Shown: positions 14,396 to 18,724 of the stretch, in pieces
Layout of the letters: every line of letters begins with the position of its first letter
Numbering within the stretch: position 1 is the first letter of the stretch
Source: Sulfurimonas sp. UBA6014
GTDB taxonomy: Bacteria; Campylobacterota; Campylobacteria; Campylobacterales; Sulfurimonadaceae
Direction of reading: 5' to 3'
Assembly (NCBI GenBank): GCA_002428085.1
Contig: DJAA01000040.1
Location: 284-19,007 of the forward strand
Length of the DNA: 18,724 bases
The notes under the pieces: model-generated
What the model saw: only the letters and a program-made list of their open reading frames with translations
Told to the model about the DNA's origin: nothing
Database searches by the model: none
Made by a program: the position numbers and the translations under genes

Positions 14396-15676
14396 CTAGT
14401 AAAATTTTACTTTTGTAATTCTTTGCAAGAGTTCAAAAAAGTTTGGAAAAGATGTATTGATGCACTCTAAATCAGTCACATTCATCCCACATCGAAGTCC
14501 TGCAATAATAAAACTCATAGCAATTCTATGATCTCCATGACTATCGACTATCGCACTTTGTAAAGTGCCACCTTTAACAGTGTAGCCGTCTTTGTATTCG
14601 CTCACTTCTATCCCACATGCTCTGAGTCCGTTGACAACGGTTGCAATTCTATCGCTCTCTTTTACACGAAGTTCTTCAGCATTTTTGACAACACTAACTC
14701 CATGGGCACACGCAAAAGCTATAGAAAGCACGGGAAGTTCATCAATCAACCATGAGATATTTTCTTCAACTGTAATAGCTTGAAGTGGAGCATATCGCAC
14801 TGTAATATTTCCAATAGGCTCATACTTGTCACTTGTAAGCTCGTAACTTATATCAGCGCCCATTCTCTCTAGTGCTTTAAACGCTCCGATTCTTGTTTCA
14901 TTAAGAGTTACACCTTCTAAAACGATACTTGAATTTGGGGTAATAGCGGCAGCCACGGCAAAGAAAAATGCACTCGAAGGGTCAGAAGGAACTCGAATGG
15001 TTAAAGGAGATAAAAGCTCTTTCATCGGTGCTATGGTTGTTTTGAGCCCATCAACTTGTATATCTGCACCCATCCCTTTTAGCATTCTCTCCGTATGGTC
15101 GCGAGAGAGCTCGGGTTCTGTGTAGGTACACGTTGCATCTGCTCTGAGAGCCGCTAAAATCATGGCACTCTTTACTTGGGCAGAAGCTATTTTACTTTCA
15201 TAATTAAATGCTTTGAGTGAAGCACCACGGATACTCAGCGGGGCTAAATCTCCATCTTTTCTCCCATCAAGTTTTGCACCGATATCTCTCAGTGGAGCAG
15301 TGACTCTTTTCATAGGACGGCGGCGAAGATACTCATCTCCCGTAAGAATAAAATGACCATTTGCAGAACTTAAAAGCCCGCAAAAAAGTCTCATGCCCGT
15401 TCCAGCATTGCCACAATCCAAAATTTCACTACTCTCTTGAATCCCATTTGATTGGATAGTAATCGTGACTCCATCATCGACAACGACTGCACCCAATTTT
15501 TTGACGATTTCTAAAGTGCTGAGGGTATCTTCAGCTCTTAAAAAATTTTCTATCGTGCTTGTTCCACTTGCAAGCATCGAAAACATCGCACTTCTGTGAG
15601 ATATCGATTTATCAGGCGCTATTTCCGAAATGCGCAGTGAAAATTCACTGCAAGGGATTACTTCTACTGAACTCAT
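14396..15676 (-). CDS. aroA: 3-phosphoshikimate 1-carboxyvinyltransferase (EPSP synthase)
   Basis: AroA transfers the enolpyruvyl group of PEP to shikimate-3-phosphate, the sixth step of the shikimate pathway to aromatic amino acids. The 426 residues show PDKSISHRSAMF (21-32; K23, S24, R28 bind substrate), LDCGNAGTGMRL (86-97), RRRPMKRV (118-125), ASAQVKSAMILAAL (164-177), SDPSSAFFFAVAAAI (231-245), the catalytic D312 (IDELP), LRVKESDRI (336-344) and GDHRIAMSF (381-389). The DKSISHR and RPMxRV pattern resembles the class II group. The position that is alanine in the glyphosate-tolerant CP4 enzyme (NAATG) is glycine here (NAGTG), as in sensitive enzymes. The start overlaps the pheT stop by four bases (ATGA). 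The pathway link to pheST is phenylalanine, the end product charged by the upstream enzyme. Confidence 0.97.
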   Translation of the reverse strand: MSSVEVIPCSEFSLRISEIAPDKSISHRSAMFSMLASGTSTIENFLRAEDTLSTLEIVKKLGAVVVDDGVTITIQSNGIQESSEILDCGNAGTGMRLFCGLLSSANGHFILTGDEYLRRRPMKRVTAPLRDIGAKLDGRKDGDLAPLSIRGASLKAFNYESKIASAQVKSAMILAALRADATCTYTEPELSRDHTERMLKGMGADIQVDGLKTTIAPMKELLSPLTIRVPSDPSSAFFFAVAAAITPNSSIVLEGVTLNETRIGAFKALERMGADISYELTSDKYEPIGNITVRYAPLQAITVEENISWLIDELPVLSIAFACAHGVSVVKNAEELRVKESDRIATVVNGLRACGIEVSEYKDGYTVKGGTLQSAIVDSHGDHRIAMSFIIAGLRCGMNVTDLECINTSFPNFFELLQRITKVKFY

Positions 15677-18006
15677 CGTAAACTCACTCCTAAATTATTT
15701 TTCAATGCTGCTAAAATATTTTCCATAGACAAATTAATCTCCTCTTCTTCAAGTGTTTTTTCATCAGACTGTAACATAAATCGAACAGAGAGGCTCATGT
15801 TTTCTCCCAAAGACGCATCAGTATATTTATCAACGGGATAAAAAGAGATAACTTCGTCACTTGAATTTGCTTCTATCACTGCTTTTACTTTTTCATAAGG
15901 GATATTTTGAGGCATAACAATACTTAAATCTCTAAAAGAAGCTTGGTATTTAGAGATTTTTTTAGCAGTTTTAAGTCCAAATGGAAGTTTAGAAAAATCT
16001 ATTTCACACATAAAAGTAATATCTAAATCGTACTCTTTTTCAACAATAGGATTGACTCTAAAAAGCTCCCCTACAACAACACCCTCTACCAATAACTGAG
16101 CTGTTTGGTACATATGCGATAAGGTGTGGAGCGTCTTATGTTCTTTGAGCTCAATCGCCCCAACAATATCAGAGATTTTTTGAACAAAAAAAGCAAAATC
16201 AACTTTTGTAGGTTTTCCGAAATTACTCAGTGCTTCTTGTTCTTTATTCGCACTCCAAAGCAAAGAGATTCGAAGCGACTCCTCTCTTAGCGGGCTAAAA
16301 ACAGAACCCACTTCAAAAAGTCTTATAGAAGCGTTTGTGTTTTTTGCATTTTGAGAAGCCGCTTTGAGCAATCCCGTAAGAAGCGTTGGTCTTAATGTAT
16401 CAAGGGTACTTATGATTGGATTGAGTAGTTCTAGCTCCTCATTTGTACAAGTAAAACCATATTTTTCAAGTATTTTTCTCTCATCAAAGATAAAATGAAC
16501 TGTCTCAAAAAAACCATTGTTTGCTGCTTTATGGCGATACGTTCTTTTTTTCTTATACTCAAAATAATCATCTTCAAGTCTATTTTCTTCTGTAAAAATA
16601 AACGGTTTTGAAGGGATATTTTCAATTCCCACCATACGGACAATCTCTTCGATGATATCCTGTTTGTTGGCAATATCATGACGAAATCTAGGAACAGAGA
16701 TTACAAAATTATCTCCTTGAGTTTTATTTGTCTCAAAACCAAGATTTTTAAGGATTTTCGTGATTTTAACTTTATTAATTTTTGCACCGATTATCTCATC
16801 TATCTCTTGCTTATTGAGTGTAATGATTGTGTCATTATAAACATCACTCAAATCAATATTACCCCCAAAAATAGAAGAATTTGAGTGAAGATTTATCAAG
16901 TTTAAACAAAAACTTAAACCTTGGTCCAACTCAGGCTCACTTCCTCTTGAAGTTTTATAATACATCGGACCAGAAGCAATTTTTGCAACTGACATCTGCT
17001 TAGCAATAATATCAGGCGGGATATAACTCGCTTCAATTAAAACCGTTCCTGCATCATAAGAGACTTTTGACGCATCCTCTTGAATGATTCCAATAGTAGA
17101 AGCTTTTTCTTTAGACATAATGCATGCATAGCCATTTTCATCTTCATGAAGCTCTATTCTTGCCATAGTCTCATTCTCTGCGCAGAAAAAACTATAATCA
17201 TACGCTCGCAATATAACGCCCGTGCTATGAGTTGTGTATAACATCAGAGACTCTATATCAGATGCTCTTTTATCTTCAATCTGCGCAAGTCTAAGTTTTA
17301 CGATGATTGGAAGGACCAAATTTTGCAATTCAATAGCTTTGTATCTGAGATTGACACTTAAATTTTTCTCATGTGTAAGATTGAGTATCCTGCCGATACC
17401 TTTTTGTCTATCTTCATTTTCCAAAAAAGTTTTTTCTTTCAGTGGTCTATCTAGTGCCGCACTTAAATCACGAGCAACCCCTCGAATACTTAAACAATCG
17501 CCTCTATTGGCGGTTAATTCAATTTCGATTAAATCATCTTCTAAAATTTTATTTTCACAAAGCTCATGACCTACAATAAACTCCCCAATACTCTCATCTA
17601 TCTCAAGAATTCCATCGGTACAATCTATTAAACCAATCTCTTTTGCCGAGCATATCATCCCCTCACTATCGATACCACGGAGTTTAACAGGCTTTATAAT
17701 CACTCCATTATCCATTTTAGCACCGATAGTAGCAACAGCGACATGAAGCCCTTTTTTGACATTAGAAGCGCCGCAAACAATTTGACGAATGCTGCTTCCA
17801 ATATCGACTTTACAAACAGAGAGCTTCTCAGCATCAGGATGTTTTTCACACTCTAAAACATGCCCAAAAACTATCTTGTTTGGAATATGAAAACTTTTTA
17901 CTTTATCAACTTCTAAACCGATAGAATTTAAAATTTTTGCTAACTCAGCTGTCGAGATACCATTTAAATCTATCCACTCTTGTAACCAACTTCTTGTAAC
18001 TATCAT
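15673..18006 (-). CDS. pheT: Phenylalanyl-tRNA synthetase beta subunit
   Basis: PheT is the large subunit of the (alpha-beta)2 enzyme that charges tRNA-Phe. The 777 residues show the usual bacterial order. An N-terminal part is followed by the EMAP-II-like tRNA-binding domain (about 40-150) with HPDAEKLSVCKVDIG (56-70) and the SEGMICSAKEIGL segment (114-126). The B3/4 editing region follows (about 200-380; THSTGVILRAYDY near 248-260), then a B5 DNA-binding-like domain (about 395-465), a catalytic-like core domain, and the C-terminal FDX-ACB anticodon-binding domain (about 690-777; KYQASFRDLSIVMP). The length is typical. The start overlaps the pheS stop as ATGA (18006-18003) and the stop overlaps aroA likewise, so pheS, pheT and aroA appear translationally coupled. 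No leader peptide or attenuator can be judged because the operon start is outside the window. Confidence 0.97.
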   Translation of the reverse strand: MIVTRSWLQEWIDLNGISTAELAKILNSIGLEVDKVKSFHIPNKIVFGHVLECEKHPDAEKLSVCKVDIGSSIRQIVCGASNVKKGLHVAVATIGAKMDNGVIIKPVKLRGIDSEGMICSAKEIGLIDCTDGILEIDESIGEFIVGHELCENKILEDDLIEIELTANRGDCLSIRGVARDLSAALDRPLKEKTFLENEDRQKGIGRILNLTHEKNLSVNLRYKAIELQNLVLPIIVKLRLAQIEDKRASDIESLMLYTTHSTGVILRAYDYSFFCAENETMARIELHEDENGYACIMSKEKASTIGIIQEDASKVSYDAGTVLIEASYIPPDIIAKQMSVAKIASGPMYYKTSRGSEPELDQGLSFCLNLINLHSNSSIFGGNIDLSDVYNDTIITLNKQEIDEIIGAKINKVKITKILKNLGFETNKTQGDNFVISVPRFRHDIANKQDIIEEIVRMVGIENIPSKPFIFTEENRLEDDYFEYKKKRTYRHKAANNGFFETVHFIFDERKILEKYGFTCTNEELELLNPIISTLDTLRPTLLTGLLKAASQNAKNTNASIRLFEVGSVFSPLREESLRISLLWSANKEQEALSNFGKPTKVDFAFFVQKISDIVGAIELKEHKTLHTLSHMYQTAQLLVEGVVVGELFRVNPIVEKEYDLDITFMCEIDFSKLPFGLKTAKKISKYQASFRDLSIVMPQNIPYEKVKAVIEANSSDEVISFYPVDKYTDASLGENMSLSVRFMLQSDEKTLEEEEINLSMENILAALKNNLGVSLR

Positions 18007-18724
18007 CGAAATTGCTCCAATAATTTAATGTCACCTTCAAATAAAGCTCGAAGGTCACCAATTTGATGAATCAGCATTGTAAATCGCTCAACACCAAGTC
18101 CAAAGGCGTATCCGCTGACATTTTCATATCCAACCGCTTCAAACACATTAGGGTCAACAATGCCACACCCTAAAACTTCAAGCCAGCCTGTTTTTGAGCA
18201 CACTCTGCACCCTTCACCTTTACAAAATACGCATGAGATGTCTACCTCTGCCGATGGCTCTGTGAAAGGGAAAAAAGAAGGGCGAAAACGAACATCTACA
18301 GCACCAAACATAAATTTTAAAAAATCTTCTAGGATGTATTTTAAGTTTGCAAATGAAACTTTCCCCGCTTCATCCACAAGCAAACCTTCAACTTGATGGA
18401 ACATCGGAGTGTGTGTCAAATCATAATCACGACGAAATACGGCACCAGGAGCTATCATGCGTATGGGCGGTTTTGTGCTCATCATGGTTCTAATTTGAAC
18501 AGGAGAAGTATGGGTCCGCAGAAGCATTTCGTCTTTAAAATAAAATGTATCTTGCATATCACGAGCAGGATGATCGGCTGTGAAGTTTAAGGCTTCGAAG
18601 TTGTTGTAGTCTGTCTCTACTTCCGGTCCATCCATGATTTGAAAGCCCATAGAAGTAAAGATATCTTCTACTTCATACTGTATGCGGCTAAGAGGGTGTA
18701 GACTACCGGCATCCTTTACATGCA
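18003..18724 (-). CDS. pheS: Phenylalanyl-tRNA synthetase alpha subunit, N-terminus beyond the right edge
   Basis: PheS is the catalytic subunit that activates phenylalanine. The frame stays open to the right edge, so 239 complete codons are visible out of about 330. The methionine at 18650 (MGFQIMDGPE) is internal: upstream of it the frame continues with GSLHPLSRIQYEVEDIF, a conserved class II motif 1 region. Motif 2 is visible in GAVFRRDYDLTHTPMFHQVE, motif 3 in GYAFGLGVERFTMLI, plus DHPARDMQDTFYF and LLRTHTSPVQIRTM. A cysteine-rich insertion (four Cys in CVFCKGEGCRVC, then TGWLEVLGCG) resembles that of many bacterial PheS and could bind zinc, which is inference. The stop shares the ATGA with pheT. 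The N-terminal coiled coil and the start are outside the window. Confidence 0.97.
   Translation of the reverse strand, partial: HVKDAGSLHPLSRIQYEVEDIFTSMGFQIMDGPEVETDYNNFEALNFTADHPARDMQDTFYFKDEMLLRTHTSPVQIRTMMSTKPPIRMIAPGAVFRRDYDLTHTPMFHQVEGLLVDEAGKVSFANLKYILEDFLKFMFGAVDVRFRPSFFPFTEPSAEVDISCVFCKGEGCRVCSKTGWLEVLGCGIVDPNVFEAVGYENVSGYAFGLGVERFTMLIHQIGDLRALFEGDIKLLEQFR

Noticed and set aside
18003..18650. PheS starting at the methionine at 18650.
   Set aside because: The frame is open to the window edge and encodes the conserved HPLSR and EDIF region upstream, so that methionine is internal and the gene is cut by the edge.
1..18724. Mobile elements, prophage, CRISPR arrays, toxin-antitoxin pairs, tRNA or rRNA genes.
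   Set aside because: I saw no transposase, integrase, regularly spaced repeats, terminal inverted repeats or cloverleaf sequence; every block is explained by ordinary chromosomal genes.

Overview
The window is about 18.7 kb of AT-rich, tightly packed bacterial DNA with three gene blocks and almost no spacer sequence. The order pheS-pheT-aroA-ispH-rpsA-(small membrane protein)-serA on the minus strand is the arrangement I know from Campylobacter jejuni (Cj0897c to Cj0891c). Together with the short HisG, the short CoaX and the low GC, this points to the Campylobacterota (Epsilonproteobacteria), probably a Sulfurimonas-like environmental member rather than a host-associated Campylobacter or Helicobacter. 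The genus is an inference.

Left block (1-3055, minus strand, read right to left): a DUF4395 membrane protein, an unrecognised 106-aa protein, CoaX (pantothenate kinase), short-form HisG (ATP phosphoribosyltransferase), a SAM-dependent methyltransferase, and a lipoprotein that runs off the left edge. From the 106-aa gene onward every junction overlaps by 1 to 7 bases, so translation is probably coupled.

Middle block (3284-9639, plus strand): a divergent intergenic region carries an extended -10 promoter. It leads into a tripartite efflux operon: a TolC-like outer-membrane channel, a short periplasmic adaptor, and an RND inner-membrane pump split into two overlapping genes at the loop between TM6 and TM7. 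After a strong inter-gene hairpin comes a CHAD-domain (polyphosphate-binding type) protein. The block ends in a short convergent region with alternative stem-loops.

Right block (9710-18724, minus strand): pheS (entering from the right edge), pheT, aroA, ispH, then a 110-base spacer with a candidate promoter, rpsA (six S1 repeats), a small single-pass membrane protein and long-form serA. These serve phenylalanyl-tRNA charging, the shikimate and MEP pathways, translation initiation and serine synthesis. The 4-base ATGA overlaps at pheS/pheT, pheT/aroA and small protein/serA indicate an operon.

I found no RNA genes, insertion sequences, CRISPR arrays, phage genes or attachment sites, and no gene-free stretch longer than 228 bases. 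I do not see a new multi-gene system. The most notable points are the split RND pump with its short adaptor, the uncharacterised small proteins embedded in housekeeping operons, and the alternative hairpins flanking the CHAD gene.
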